From Antrihabitans spumae (GTDB lineage Bacteria; Actinomycetota; Actinomycetes; Mycobacteriales; Mycobacteriaceae): a stretch of DNA of 64,000 nucleotides. A program made the translations under genes and the position numbers. Below, one piece after another: positions 42,767-50,715 of the stretch. The notes beneath the pieces are model-generated. The model made no database searches and was not told the DNA's origin. It saw only the letters and a list, made by a program, of their open reading frames with translations. Location: assembly GCF_043944905.1 (NCBI RefSeq), contig NZ_JBIMSN010000060.1, positions 115,483-179,482 on the forward strand, written 5' to 3'. Position 1 is the first letter of the stretch. Each line of letters begins with the position of its first letter.

Positions 42767-43612
42767 ATGGTGAACCTAGCGACGATCGCGCCCGTCGGAA
42801 CCGTCCCAACGGGCACGATGATCGAGTTGCCCGGCAGGGGCAGTACCTACCTGATCGACTCCGACGACGGCGCGAGCGACCGACCGACGATGATCCTGCT
42901 GCATTCGCTCACGTGCACCGGCATCCTCACGTGGTACCCGGTATTCGAGCGGCTTTCGCGCAAAGGTCGCGTCGTCGTCTTCGATCAACGCTGGCACGGC
43001 CGAGGCATTCGTTCGCCGCGTTTCGCTCTGGCGGACTGCGCCGACGACGTGGCCGCGGTTGCCGACTATCTCGACGTGGATCGCTTTGTCGCCGTTGGCT
43101 ATTCGATGGGATCGCTGATAGGTCAGCTGGTGTGGAAACAACACCGCGATCGACTTGCCGGACTGGTGCTGTGCGCAGCTGCGTCGAGTTTCCGTGGCGT
43201 CCGGCGGGAGCGGATCTTCATGGACGCCTTCGGTCGGGCTGTCGGTGCGTTGAACCTGGGCGCAGGTGCGCTGCCCGGCGTGGACGGTGGGGCACCGCTC
43301 ACCGACCGAAAGTGGGCACTCGAGCAATTCCGGCAGACTCGCTACGGTGCCATGGCAGCTGCGACCGCCGCGATCGGCAAGTTCGATTCGAGTGCGTGGG
43401 TCGGCGACATCGACGTGCCGACCTCGGTCGTCGTGACCGCCCGCGATCGTGCGATCAAACCGGAACGGCAGCGCTGGCTGGCGCGGCAGATCGCCGGTGC
43501 GTCGTCCTACGAAGTCGATTGCGGACACGCCTCGTGTGTCATGGAGGCGGAGGTGTTCAGTTCTGGGCTGATGCCGGCTTGCGCTTCCGTGCTTTCGCGC
43601 GCGCGGCTTTGA
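42767..43612 (+). CDS. Alpha/beta hydrolase under a KstR-type box
   Basis: A 281-residue hydrolase: ILLHSLTCTGILTWYPVFERL (oxyanion region), VVVFDQRWHGRG, nucleophile elbow VAVGYSMGSLIGQLVW (Ser), VTARDRAIKPERQRWLA (acid) and VDCGHASCVMEAEVF (His). It could cleave a steroid-lactone, ester or acylglycerol. ATG 42767 fits the -10 spacing; ATG 42758 is alternative. Its 3' end overlaps the convergent WS/DGAT gene by 56 bases, and the two share the same box, so they are probably induced together by sterol catabolism intermediates. Confidence 0.82.
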   Translation: MVNLATIAPVGTVPTGTMIELPGRGSTYLIDSDDGASDRPTMILLHSLTCTGILTWYPVFERLSRKGRVVVFDQRWHGRGIRSPRFALADCADDVAAVADYLDVDRFVAVGYSMGSLIGQLVWKQHRDRLAGLVLCAAASSFRGVRRERIFMDAFGRAVGALNLGAGALPGVDGGAPLTDRKWALEQFRQTRYGAMAAATAAIGKFDSSAWVGDIDVPTSVVVTARDRAIKPERQRWLARQIAGASSYEVDCGHASCVMEAEVFSSGLMPACASVLSRARL

Positions 43613-44975
43613 CGAGTTCGTCGAGGGCCTCGGGGAAGGCATCGGCGAGCGACCAGAGATTGGGCGCGAGTTCGGAGCACGCGATGAGTCCGACGTTGAG
43701 GTGCTTCTCGAGCGACAGCACCGTGATGGTGAGACCCGCGCCGTGGAAGACCGGCCCGAGCGGATACATGCCGGTGACGCGGGCGCCGAGGAAGTACAGC
43801 GGGACCGGCGGTCCGGGGACGTTGGACACGACGAGATTGTGGATCACCGGATGTCGGTCGGCGAGCCGCAGCTTCGCGTAGAGCCGCATCGCGACGCCGA
43901 AGGTCGCCGGGCCCGCGAACTGCGTCCAGTCCTGCAGCATGTTGGCGTCGAGTGCTTCCTGGTGCAGCTTCGATACGACGTTGGCCTCGGCGATGGCTTG
44001 CAGCCGCTCGACCGGATCGTCGATGTCGGTCCGCAATTGGGAGAACATGCTCGACACCTTGTTGGTGCCCGGCCGGTTCGACTTGGCGTGGACCGAGACG
44101 GGTACGACGGCGACGAGCGAAGTGTCCGGTAGCTCGCCGCGGTCCTCGAGGTACATCCGCAGTGCGCTCGCTACGAGTGCCAACACGACGTCGTTGACCT
44201 TTGCGCCGAAGGCGTTCTTGACGAGTTTGACCTTCGCGAGGTCGAGTTGCGAGTAGGCGATGCTGCGGTGACCCGTGATGGTTCCGTTGAACGAGGTGCG
44301 CGGAGCCGTGAACGGCGCCGGCATTGCTTCGCCGCGGCGGGCGCGCGAAATCCATTGCGGCACAGTCATAGCGGTCGGTAGTACCTTCAAGAACTTGATC
44401 GGGCGGGACGCGTAGGCGAACAACCCCCCGACCGCGATCTCGGCCGAGCTTGCGCCGCCGATGGACGCCGTGCCCGAGTCTGCCGGCGTCGGTGCGTCGG
44501 GTTCCAAGCCGCACAATTGCGACATCACGTTGGCACCGGTGATGCCGTCGACGCCTGCGTGGTGCATCTTCGACATGACGGCGATGCGACCGTCCTCCAG
44601 TCCCTCGATGATCCACATTTCCCACAGGGGTCGGCTGCGGTCGAGCGGTTGGCTCGCGATGTGACCACACAGCTCGGCGAGGGTTGCACGGTCGCCGGGT
44701 GCCGGAACGGCGACGCGATGGCAATGCCGGTCGATATCGAAGTCGGTGTCGTCGACCCACACCGGATGATCGAGGTTGAACGCCGAATCTTGGAGTTTCC
44801 TGCGAAACGTGGGAATCGTGCGCGCACGAGCGCCGAGTTCGTGCTTGAGTGCGTCGAAGGAGTAGCCGTCCGGAATCGTCGACGGGTCGAGTTCGATCAG
44901 GCCGCAGACGTGCAGTAGCTGCGTCGACGTTTCCATGTAGAGGAAGCTGGCATCCAAGCCGCTGAGGCGTTCCAT
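43557..44975 (-). CDS. WS/DGAT-family acyltransferase (wax ester synthase / diacylglycerol acyltransferase)
   Basis: A 472-residue enzyme transferring acyl groups from acyl-CoA to diacylglycerol or alcohols, for storage lipid. The catalytic HHxxxDG is MHHAGVDGITGANVM near residue 140; ERLSGLDASFLYMET opens the protein, PLDRSRPLWEMWIIEGL precedes the active site and VSNVPGPPVPLYFLGARV is the conserved C-terminal motif. The protein ends in a Lys/Arg-rich tail. A KstR-type box sits 10 bases upstream of the ATG. The gene overlaps the hydrolase at the 3' end. Confidence 0.94.
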   Translation of the reverse strand: MERLSGLDASFLYMETSTQLLHVCGLIELDPSTIPDGYSFDALKHELGARARTIPTFRRKLQDSAFNLDHPVWVDDTDFDIDRHCHRVAVPAPGDRATLAELCGHIASQPLDRSRPLWEMWIIEGLEDGRIAVMSKMHHAGVDGITGANVMSQLCGLEPDAPTPADSGTASIGGASSAEIAVGGLFAYASRPIKFLKVLPTAMTVPQWISRARRGEAMPAPFTAPRTSFNGTITGHRSIAYSQLDLAKVKLVKNAFGAKVNDVVLALVASALRMYLEDRGELPDTSLVAVVPVSVHAKSNRPGTNKVSSMFSQLRTDIDDPVERLQAIAEANVVSKLHQEALDANMLQDWTQFAGPATFGVAMRLYAKLRLADRHPVIHNLVVSNVPGPPVPLYFLGARVTGMYPLGPVFHGAGLTITVLSLEKHLNVGLIACSELAPNLWSLADAFPEALDELVKAARAKARKRKPASAQN

Positions 44976-44981
44976 GCAGAC

Positions 44982-45000
44982 ATACTAGAACGTGTTCTAG
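44982..45000 (-). promoter_or_regulatory. KstR-type box 2 plus leaderless -10 for the WS/DGAT gene
   Basis: The same 16 bases, CTAGAACGTGTTCTAG (44985-45000), as at the hydrolase. Minus-strand TAGTAT (44982-44987) overlaps the box and ends 6 bases before ATG 44975, so operator and -10 share bases. Confidence 0.8.
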
Positions 45001-45090
45001 TTTCTTGCTATCGAAACGGCAAAATGCGTGGTTGGACCCCTGAATCGTGCCGCAGAACCCGCCGAAAAAGTTCGATTTCGGATTGTGTGT

Positions 45091-45115
45091 GTTTAGCGGT
45101 TGCAGCTAGGGGTAT
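45091..45115 (+). promoter_or_regulatory. SigF/SigB-type promoter of the CsbD gene
   Basis: GTTT (45091-45094), 15 bases, GGGTAT (45110-45115) matches the stress-sigma consensus GTTT-N15/17-GGGTAT of actinobacteria. The CsbD start codon is 58 bases downstream. Confidence 0.65.
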
Positions 45116-45173
45116 TCGAACTCCATGCCCCGCAGTACGGCAGGGGTTGCCACAAAGCGAGGAGGATTCACCA

Positions 45174-45347
45174 GTGAGTGCAATCGACAAGGCCAAGAAT
45201 GCAGCCGAAGACGTTTCCGGCAAGGCGAAGGAAGCCTTCGGCAAGGTGACCGGTGACAAGAGCACCGAGAACGAAGGCAGGACCGACCAGACCAAGGCCG
45301 ACCTCAAGGACGCTGGCGAGAAGGTCAAGGACGCGTTCAAGAACTAA
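45174..45347 (+). CDS. CsbD-family general stress protein
   Basis: A 57-residue, highly charged helical protein (DKAKNAAEDVSGKAKEAFGK, then DQTKADLKDAGEKVKDAFK) of the CsbD family, which is controlled by the general stress sigma factor in Bacillus; molecular role unknown. GTG 45174 is preceded by GAGGAGG at 7 bases; the longer frame upstream crosses the promoter and is rejected. A strong terminator follows. The SigF/SigB-type promoter upstream fits the family's regulation. Confidence 0.88.
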   Translation: MSAIDKAKNAAEDVSGKAKEAFGKVTGDKSTENEGRTDQTKADLKDAGEKVKDAFKN

Positions 45348-45404
45348 GACTTTCGGGTAGCGAACCTCCGGCACGAGCTCGACAGCCGGATGCGCTGCGC
45401 AGAA

Positions 45405-45440
45405 GCGGGCGGAGACGACGATGTCTTCGCCCGCTTTTTT
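45405..45440 (+). terminator. Rho-independent terminator after the CsbD gene
   Basis: GCGGGCGGAGAC (45405-45416) pairs with GTCTTCGCCCGC (45423-45434), one G-T wobble, loop GACGAT, then six T. The clearest terminator in the window. Confidence 0.85.
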
Positions 45441-45453
45441 GTGCGGCTACGCC

Positions 45454-45501
45454 GCTCGTGCGTCTTTTCGGAGGCCAGGACCTCCGAAAAGACTCACAAG
45501 G
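45454..45501. repeat. Intergenic palindrome, copy 3 of 3
   Basis: Left arm 45454-45474 (starting GCTCGTGCGTCTTTTCGG) pairs with 45481-45501 (starting CCTCCGAAAAGAC) at 19 of 21 positions, with a 6-base loop. It lies between the CsbD terminator and the 3' end of the convergent DUF3000 gene. Confidence 0.75.
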
Positions 45502-45512
45502 CCGTTAGGCCC

Positions 45513-46094
45513 TCAGGCCCTCAATTCCGTAATTCCCGCAGGTGGCAGGCCCGCCGCATAGGCGAGAACCTCGCCGAATGCCTCGACATGACTCGCAAGT
45601 TCGACGGTGGTCGGCGTCCAGGACGCGCGCAATTCCAGTTGATGCGCCCGCGGCGGACCCGCGATATCGCCGTAGCGCACCGAACTCGTCGCGGTCACCG
45701 TTCCGCCGAGCGCGTTCAGCGGTTCGTTTCGTGCTTCCAACGCATCGACGAGCCAGCTCCAGGCCACTTCGGGCAGCAGCGGATCACCTGCGAGGGAGGC
45801 ATCGACGTCGGCCTGAATGTAGGCGACCAACCGCAGCGTGCCGTTCCAGGCTTCGTCGCCGTTGGGGTCGTACAGCAAGATCAGGCGGCCGAACGCGTCG
45901 CCTTCGGACTGCTCGGGGACGACCTCGGTCTCGACGTGTTTGACCTCTGCACCGATCGCGTAGGAGAACGGCGCAAGCCGTTGAGGTGGGCGAATCGGGC
46001 CCAATTCGATACCGGGATGGACGGTCGCAGCACCCATCGCATCGACTGCGGCACGAAAAGGTGCCGGTTCAGCGGCGGATCCGGACGTCGTCAC
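45513..46094 (-). CDS. DUF3000 protein (Rv2680 family)
   Basis: A 193-residue soluble protein: PAPFRAAVDAMGAATVHPGIELGPIRPPQRLAPFSYAIGAEV, GRLILLYDPNGDEAWNGTLRLVAYIQADVD, then PEVAWSWLVDAL and SVRYGDIAGPP. Function unknown; conserved in the hemE/dxs neighbourhood of Mycobacteriales. GTG 46094 start; TACCGT lies 8 bases upstream. Divergent from hemE. Confidence 0.9.
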   Translation of the reverse strand: MTTSGSAAEPAPFRAAVDAMGAATVHPGIELGPIRPPQRLAPFSYAIGAEVKHVETEVVPEQSEGDAFGRLILLYDPNGDEAWNGTLRLVAYIQADVDASLAGDPLLPEVAWSWLVDALEARNEPLNALGGTVTATSSVRYGDIAGPPRAHQLELRASWTPTTVELASHVEAFGEVLAYAAGLPPAGITELRA

Positions 46095-46181
46095 AAAGTC
46101 GCACGGTAGACCCGCACGTCGGCCCGCGCATGGAGGCGCGCCGATTCATGAGAGCATGGCGATGATGAGCGAGAAGCAGAT

Positions 46182-47264
46182 ATGAGCCCCGTTCAGCGCG
46201 GGCATACCGCTGGTTACCCCACACGTCGGCAGCTGACGGATTCGCCGTTTCTAGCAGCCGCGACCGGGCAAACTCCCAGCCACCGACCTGTTTGGTTCAT
46301 GCGACAGGCCGGTCGATCACTGCCCGAGTACCGGGCTATCCGGGCAGATGTGGGGATGTTGGAGTCGTGCTTCACCCCTGAACTGGTCTGCGAGATCACG
46401 ATGCAGCCGATCCGTCGGCACGGCGTCGACGCCGCGATCCTGTTCTCCGATATCGTCGTGCCGCTGAAAGCCGCAGGTATCGATCTGGATATCGTCGCTG
46501 GTGTCGGTCCTGTCGTCGCCAATCCGATCCGATCGAAGGCCGATGTCGCTGCCTTGCCGACGCTGGACCCGAGCGAGGTCGGTGCGATAGCCGAAGCCAT
46601 CACACTCCTCACAGCCGAACTTGGTGACACCGCGTTGATCGGTTTTGCCGGCGCCCCGTTCACCCTGGCGTCCTACCTCATCGAGGGCGGTCCGAGTCGC
46701 AATCTCGAACGCACCAAAGCGCTGATGCACAGCGATCCCGAAACCTGGAACGCGCTGCTCGGTCGACTCGCAGATATCACCATCACGTTCTTGCAGACGC
46801 AGGTGAACGCCGGCGTCGACGCGATCCAACTCTTCGACTCGTGGGCGGGCACGCTGTCACTCGCCAATTACCGCGAGTTCGTGCTGCCGCACAGTGAACG
46901 TGTCTTCGCAGAGCTGGCTGCCTCCGGAGTTCCGAAGATCCACTTCGGCGTCGGAACCGGAGAGCTGCTGAGATCGATGGGGGAGGCGGGCGCCGACGTC
47001 GTCGGTGTCGATTGGCGGATACCGCTTCCGGAGGCCGCACGACGCGTCGGACCAGGAAAAGCCTTGCAGGGCAACCTCGATTCGGCCGTGCTGTTCGCGG
47101 GCACCGAATCGATCGAAAACGAGGTGCGACGGATCGTCAGCGAGGGCGACGAAGCGTTGACCCTCGGCGCGACCGGTCACATCTTCAACCTCGGGCATGG
47201 TGTGCTCCCGAAGACCGATCCCGGGGTGATCACGGCGACGGTGGAGTTGGTGCACTCGTTGTGA
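46182..47264 (+). CDS. hemE: Uroporphyrinogen decarboxylase
   Basis: A 360-residue cytosolic enzyme converting uroporphyrinogen III to coproporphyrinogen III. PVWFMRQAGRSLPEYRAIRA contains the substrate-binding Arg residues, AAILFSDIVVPLKAAGIDL the catalytic Asp, FAGAPFTLASYLIEGG the conserved Tyr loop, and GHIFNLGHGVLPKTDP the C-terminal His motif. First of three heme genes; its stop overlaps the GTG of hemG by four bases (GTGA). Confidence 0.96.
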   Translation: MSPVQRGHTAGYPTRRQLTDSPFLAAATGQTPSHRPVWFMRQAGRSLPEYRAIRADVGMLESCFTPELVCEITMQPIRRHGVDAAILFSDIVVPLKAAGIDLDIVAGVGPVVANPIRSKADVAALPTLDPSEVGAIAEAITLLTAELGDTALIGFAGAPFTLASYLIEGGPSRNLERTKALMHSDPETWNALLGRLADITITFLQTQVNAGVDAIQLFDSWAGTLSLANYREFVLPHSERVFAELAASGVPKIHFGVGTGELLRSMGEAGADVVGVDWRIPLPEAARRVGPGKALQGNLDSAVLFAGTESIENEVRRIVSEGDEALTLGATGHIFNLGHGVLPKTDPGVITATVELVHSL

Positions 47265-48607
47265 CGTCCGTTGCCGTCGTTGGGGCCGGCATCTCCGGTC
47301 TGGTCGCGGCGTATCGGCTGCGGCAAGCCCTTGGGCCTACTGCGACGATCACCCTTGTCGAGGCGTCGGATCGGATCGGCGGCAAACTCCGGACCGTTCC
47401 ACTTGGCGACGGCGTGATCGACATCGGCGCCGAGGCGTTCGTCGGCCGCCGACCCGAGGTTCCAGACCTGCTCGCGGAGCTTGGCATCGCTGATCAGTTG
47501 GTACATCCCGCGGGACTGCGGCCGCTCGTCTGGGCAGGCGGTGCCCTGCACCCGCTGCCGACCGCGACGTTGATGGGAATTCCTTCCAGCCGCGCCGCGG
47601 TCGAAGGACTTGTCGACGACGCGACGCTGGCGAGGATCGATGCCGAACCCGCGACGCCCTTCCGGTGGGACCGCGACAGCGATGTCGACGTCGGTTCTCT
47701 CGTCGCCGACCGGTTCGGTGAGCAGGTCGTACGCAGATCCGTCGATCCACTGCTCGGCGGCGTGTACTCGGGACTGTCGTCGTCGATCGGCGTGCGGGCG
47801 GCGTTGCCGACCTTGGCGGCCGCGCTCGACGCAGGTGCGCGAAGCCTCACCGAAGCCGTAGTGCAGGCGTTGCCACCGCCGATGCCGGGTCCGGTGTTCG
47901 GCGGGATCCGCGACGGCTACGCGGTGCTGCTCGACGCGTTGCTCGCTGCCGCCGATCCAGTCGTCGAACTCGGCATGACCGTGCGCTCGATCGAGCGGTC
48001 AGGGTCCGGCTGGCAGCTCGAGCCGCTGGGCAGGTTCGACGGCGTAGTCCTTGCGCTGCCTGCAACTGCGATCGGGCGGTTGCTCGCCGCCGTCGCCCCT
48101 TCCGCGGCGGCCGCTGCGGCTGCGATACCGCTGGCGTCGTCGGCGCTCGTCGGGTTGGCACTTCCTGCAGGCATCGACCTTCCGCAGCATTCCGGCGTGC
48201 TTGTTGCGACCGGAGAAGCCTTGCGGGCCAAGGCTTTCACGTTCTCCAGCCGGAAATGGCCGCACCTCGCCGAACGTGGCGTCGCACTCGTGCGGGCATC
48301 CTTCGGCCGCTACGGCGATTCGGTCTCCGATGCCGGCGACGCCGACCTGATTGCCACAGCCACGGAAGATCTGGCGACCGTCACAGGTGTGTCGGTGACT
48401 CCTGTGGACGCGGTTGTCCAACACTGGTCCGGTGGTCTCCCGCAGTACCTGCCAGGCCATCTCGATCGGGTCGGCGAGATCGAATCGGGCCTTGCCGACG
48501 TCGCTGGACTGGAAGTGGCGGGTGCGTTCCTGCGTGGGGTCGGCGTGCCTGCGTGCATCTCGGCGGGGTCTGCCGCTGCGGCACGCCTGCTGGCTGCTGT
48601 GCACTAG
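47261..48607 (+). CDS. hemG: Porphyrinogen oxidase HemG/HemY (probably coproporphyrinogen oxidase, CgoX)
   Basis: A 448-residue FAD enzyme. VAVVGAGISGLVAAYRLRQAL is the dinucleotide-binding loop, EASDRIGGKLRTV follows, FVGRRPEVPDLLAELGI is the conserved substrate region, and ISAGSAAAARLLAAV the C-terminal FAD segment. With hemE upstream and hemQ downstream this fits the coproporphyrin-dependent heme pathway of actinobacteria, where it oxidises coproporphyrinogen to coproporphyrin. Start GTG 47261 overlaps the hemE stop. The name HemY is also used. Confidence 0.93.
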   Translation: MTSVAVVGAGISGLVAAYRLRQALGPTATITLVEASDRIGGKLRTVPLGDGVIDIGAEAFVGRRPEVPDLLAELGIADQLVHPAGLRPLVWAGGALHPLPTATLMGIPSSRAAVEGLVDDATLARIDAEPATPFRWDRDSDVDVGSLVADRFGEQVVRRSVDPLLGGVYSGLSSSIGVRAALPTLAAALDAGARSLTEAVVQALPPPMPGPVFGGIRDGYAVLLDALLAAADPVVELGMTVRSIERSGSGWQLEPLGRFDGVVLALPATAIGRLLAAVAPSAAAAAAAIPLASSALVGLALPAGIDLPQHSGVLVATGEALRAKAFTFSSRKWPHLAERGVALVRASFGRYGDSVSDAGDADLIATATEDLATVTGVSVTPVDAVVQHWSGGLPQYLPGHLDRVGEIESGLADVAGLEVAGAFLRGVGVPACISAGSAAAARLLAAVH

Positions 48608-48629
48608 CCGTCATGGCACGATGGTGTGC

Positions 48630-49325
48630 GTGGCACGCCTAGATTTTCAGACACTCAATTCGACGATCCGATACCTGATGTTCTCTGTCTTTCAGGTCCA
48701 GCCGGGTCAACTCGGCGACGACAGGGAAGCGGCGATCAAGGATGCGCAGGTCTTCTTCGAAGGCCTCGCCGACAAGGGTGTCGTGCTCCGCGGTATCTAC
48801 GACGTTGCAGGTTTGCGCGCCGATGCCGACTTCATGCTGTGGACGCACGCGGAGAACATCGAAGAGTTGCAGGCTGCGTACGCCGATTTCCGGCGGACGA
48901 CCGTGCTCGGCAAGGTGAGTGCTCCGATCTGGAGCAACGTCGCGCTGCACCGGCCCGCGGAGTTCAACAAGAGCCACCTGCCCGCGTTTCTCACGGGGGA
49001 GGAGCCGGGCAACTACATCTGTGTCTACCCGTTCGTCCGGTCCTACGAGTGGTACCTGCTGCCCGACGACGAGCGTCGCAAGATGCTCGCCGATCACGGC
49101 AAGGCCGCGCGAGCCTACGCCGACGTTCGCGCGAACACGGTGAGTTCCTTCGCGCTCGGCGATTACGAATGGATTCTTGCTTTCGAGGCACCCGAACTGC
49201 ACCGAATCGTCGACCTGATGCGCGAACTTCGGGCGACCGAAGCGAGATTGCATGTGCGCGAAGAGATTCCGTTCTACACGGGCCCTCGCGTCGAGATCGA
49301 CAAACTTATTGCGGCACTGCCCTGA
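48630..49325 (+). CDS. hemQ: Coproheme decarboxylase HemQ (ChdC)
   Basis: A 231-residue chlorite-dismutase-fold enzyme that turns iron-coproporphyrin into heme b with peroxide. LMFSVFQVQPGQLG, YDVAGLRADADFMLWTHA and PAEFNKSHLPAFLTGEEPGNYICVYPFVRSYEWYLLP are conserved; the last carries the catalytic Tyr, and MLADHGKAAR has the proximal His. GTG 48630 (VARLDF) matches the family N-terminus; ATG 48621 would add three residues. Its 3' end overlaps the convergent TetR gene by 20 bases. Confidence 0.94.
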   Translation: MARLDFQTLNSTIRYLMFSVFQVQPGQLGDDREAAIKDAQVFFEGLADKGVVLRGIYDVAGLRADADFMLWTHAENIEELQAAYADFRRTTVLGKVSAPIWSNVALHRPAEFNKSHLPAFLTGEEPGNYICVYPFVRSYEWYLLPDDERRKMLADHGKAARAYADVRANTVSSFALGDYEWILAFEAPELHRIVDLMRELRATEARLHVREEIPFYTGPRVEIDKLIAALP

Positions 49326-49938
49326 TCCGATTCGCCGTGGCGTCACCGCGGTAACCGAGTAGGTCGGCGACCATGGTCTTCAAGCTACTCAGCTGCAGGT
49401 CGCGGTCGTAGCCGAGTTCGCTGAGCCGGCTGTAGAGGCCGTCGACGAGGACGAGAACCCACCCCGCGAGTAGGTGCGGTGACGCGGTCGGCTCCAGCTG
49501 GCCTATGCGTTCGGCCTTCTCGATCAGTGTTGCAATCCCGTCGCGCGTCAGCGTCTCGGTGCCGGTGACCAGCTCGGCGAACACAGGATCCTGGTGGCAG
49601 CGTTCGACGACGGCCGCCATCAGTCCCGCAATGATCGGTAGCCGCGCCTGCTCGGCGCAGTGGTCGATCCACTCGATCACGCAACCGTACGGGTCGTCGG
49701 ATTGTGCTGCCGCGGTGAAGAATTCGTCGAGGTCGGAGCGGTCCTGCTCGAAGATTGCGCTGAAGACCGCCTGCTTGTTCGGGAAGTAGTGAAACAGGCT
49801 GCCCGAACTGATGCCCGCCGTCGAGCAGATCTTCGCGGTCGTCGTCTTCGCAAAGCCTTTGTCCGCGAAGCACTCCGCGGCGGCGTCGAGGATGTGCAGT
49901 CGCCGTTTCGCATGTTGTTGTGGGTCAACGGTTCTCAT
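49306..49938 (-). CDS. TetR-family regulator in an operon with a Pro-rich membrane protein
   Basis: A 210-residue regulator: HILDAAAECFADKGFAKTTTAKICSTAGISSGSLFHYFPNKQAVFSAIF is the DNA-binding domain, and a helical ligand domain follows. ATG 49938 is chosen because the residues further upstream are Ser/Pro-rich and duplicate the neighbour's frame. It overlaps the membrane-protein gene by 14 bases, so the two are co-expressed and it probably autoregulates through the palindrome at 50608. Confidence 0.88.
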   Translation of the reverse strand: MRTVDPQQHAKRRLHILDAAAECFADKGFAKTTTAKICSTAGISSGSLFHYFPNKQAVFSAIFEQDRSDLDEFFTAAAQSDDPYGCVIEWIDHCAEQARLPIIAGLMAAVVERCHQDPVFAELVTGTETLTRDGIATLIEKAERIGQLEPTASPHLLAGWVLVLVDGLYSRLSELGYDRDLQLSSLKTMVADLLGYRGDATANRIRAVPQ

Positions 49939-50593
49939 CGGAACTCCCCGCTGCGGTGCTCCCTGTTGCGGTGCTTCCCTCGGCGGCGATGTCGCGCTTT
50001 CGCTGCGCTGCTCGCTGCCGCCGACCGACCTCGTTCGCAGCAATACCGATCGCGATCAGAACCGGGATCCAGTACTTCGCCGATGCTGCGATGGCCCCGA
50101 CCCAGCCTGGAAGCGAGATGTCCGGCAGGTCGAGGCTCGGCAGGGGGATGCTCGGCAGGTTCAGGTCGGGTAGGTCGGGCTTGGGAATGTTCAGGTCCGG
50201 CAACAGGCGCAGCAGCAGATTCAGACCGAGCACCCCGGCGATGATCTCGAGTGCCGCAATCCCGATGTGTCTGGCGGCGTAGACCTTCGGTCGGCGTTGT
50301 TTCAGTGCCGCGAGCTTCGCCTTCCTGGACCCGGGTGGGGGGTCGTACTCGATGTCGCGTTCGGTGTCGTCGGGTGATCCGTCGAGCCGTAATACTGCCT
50401 TCGATATGCGCGTACCCCAGCCGACGCCGACCTTGACCCGCGCAGCATCGAGATCGAACGTCACGGCACCGAAGATGGGGATCCGACGCGTGTCGACGAC
50501 GGTGTCGTCACGGAGTAGTTCGATCGACTTGTCGGCAGCTGGTCTGACGGCAACGGAGTGTCCTCGAACGCGCAAGGTCCACGTCTGATCCAT
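49925..50593 (-). CDS. Membrane protein with a repetitive Pro-Asp-Leu linker
   Basis: A 222-residue protein. Residues 1-95 form a soluble beta-rich domain (WTLRVRGHSVAVRPAADKSIELL). After a helix with IGIAALEIIAGVLGLNLLLRLL comes a striking linker in which Pro-[Asp/Ser]-[Leu/Ile] recurs about every three residues (PDLPDLNLPSIPLPSLDLP), then a second membrane segment (WIPVLIAIGIAANEV) and a charged, Ser/Thr tail. No named family. ATG 50593 has a TAGTAT -10 seven bases upstream. It is co-transcribed with the TetR gene. Confidence 0.75.
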   Translation of the reverse strand: MDQTWTLRVRGHSVAVRPAADKSIELLRDDTVVDTRRIPIFGAVTFDLDAARVKVGVGWGTRISKAVLRLDGSPDDTERDIEYDPPPGSRKAKLAALKQRRPKVYAARHIGIAALEIIAGVLGLNLLLRLLPDLNIPKPDLPDLNLPSIPLPSLDLPDISLPGWVGAIAASAKYWIPVLIAIGIAANEVGRRQRAAQRKRDIAAEGSTATGSTAAGSSDENR

Positions 50594-50600
50594 GGATTTA

Positions 50601-50621
50601 ATACTAGACCGCGTACTCGGT
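50601..50621 (-). promoter_or_regulatory. Leaderless -10 and palindromic operator of the membrane protein/tetR operon
   Basis: Minus-strand TAGTAT (50601-50606) ends 7 bases before ATG 50593. Just upstream of it, ACCGCGTACTCGGT (50608-50621) is a 14-bp near-palindrome with one mismatched pair, placed between -10 and -35, a usual TetR repression site. Confidence 0.5.
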
Positions 50622-50715
50622 TTATAAAAGACTAGAGGCCTCGAAAGCGCGGCGGCGCTTGTTTTGTCAGTATGGGGTGGACCGAATGGAACCGCGTGGA
50701 TGGGGGATTCACCGT

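Noticed and set aside
45101..45135. TATTCGAACTCC near CsbD resembles a tRNA T-arm
   Set aside because: No acceptor stem, anticodon arm or D-arm can be drawn around it; the GGGTAT is better explained as a promoter -10.
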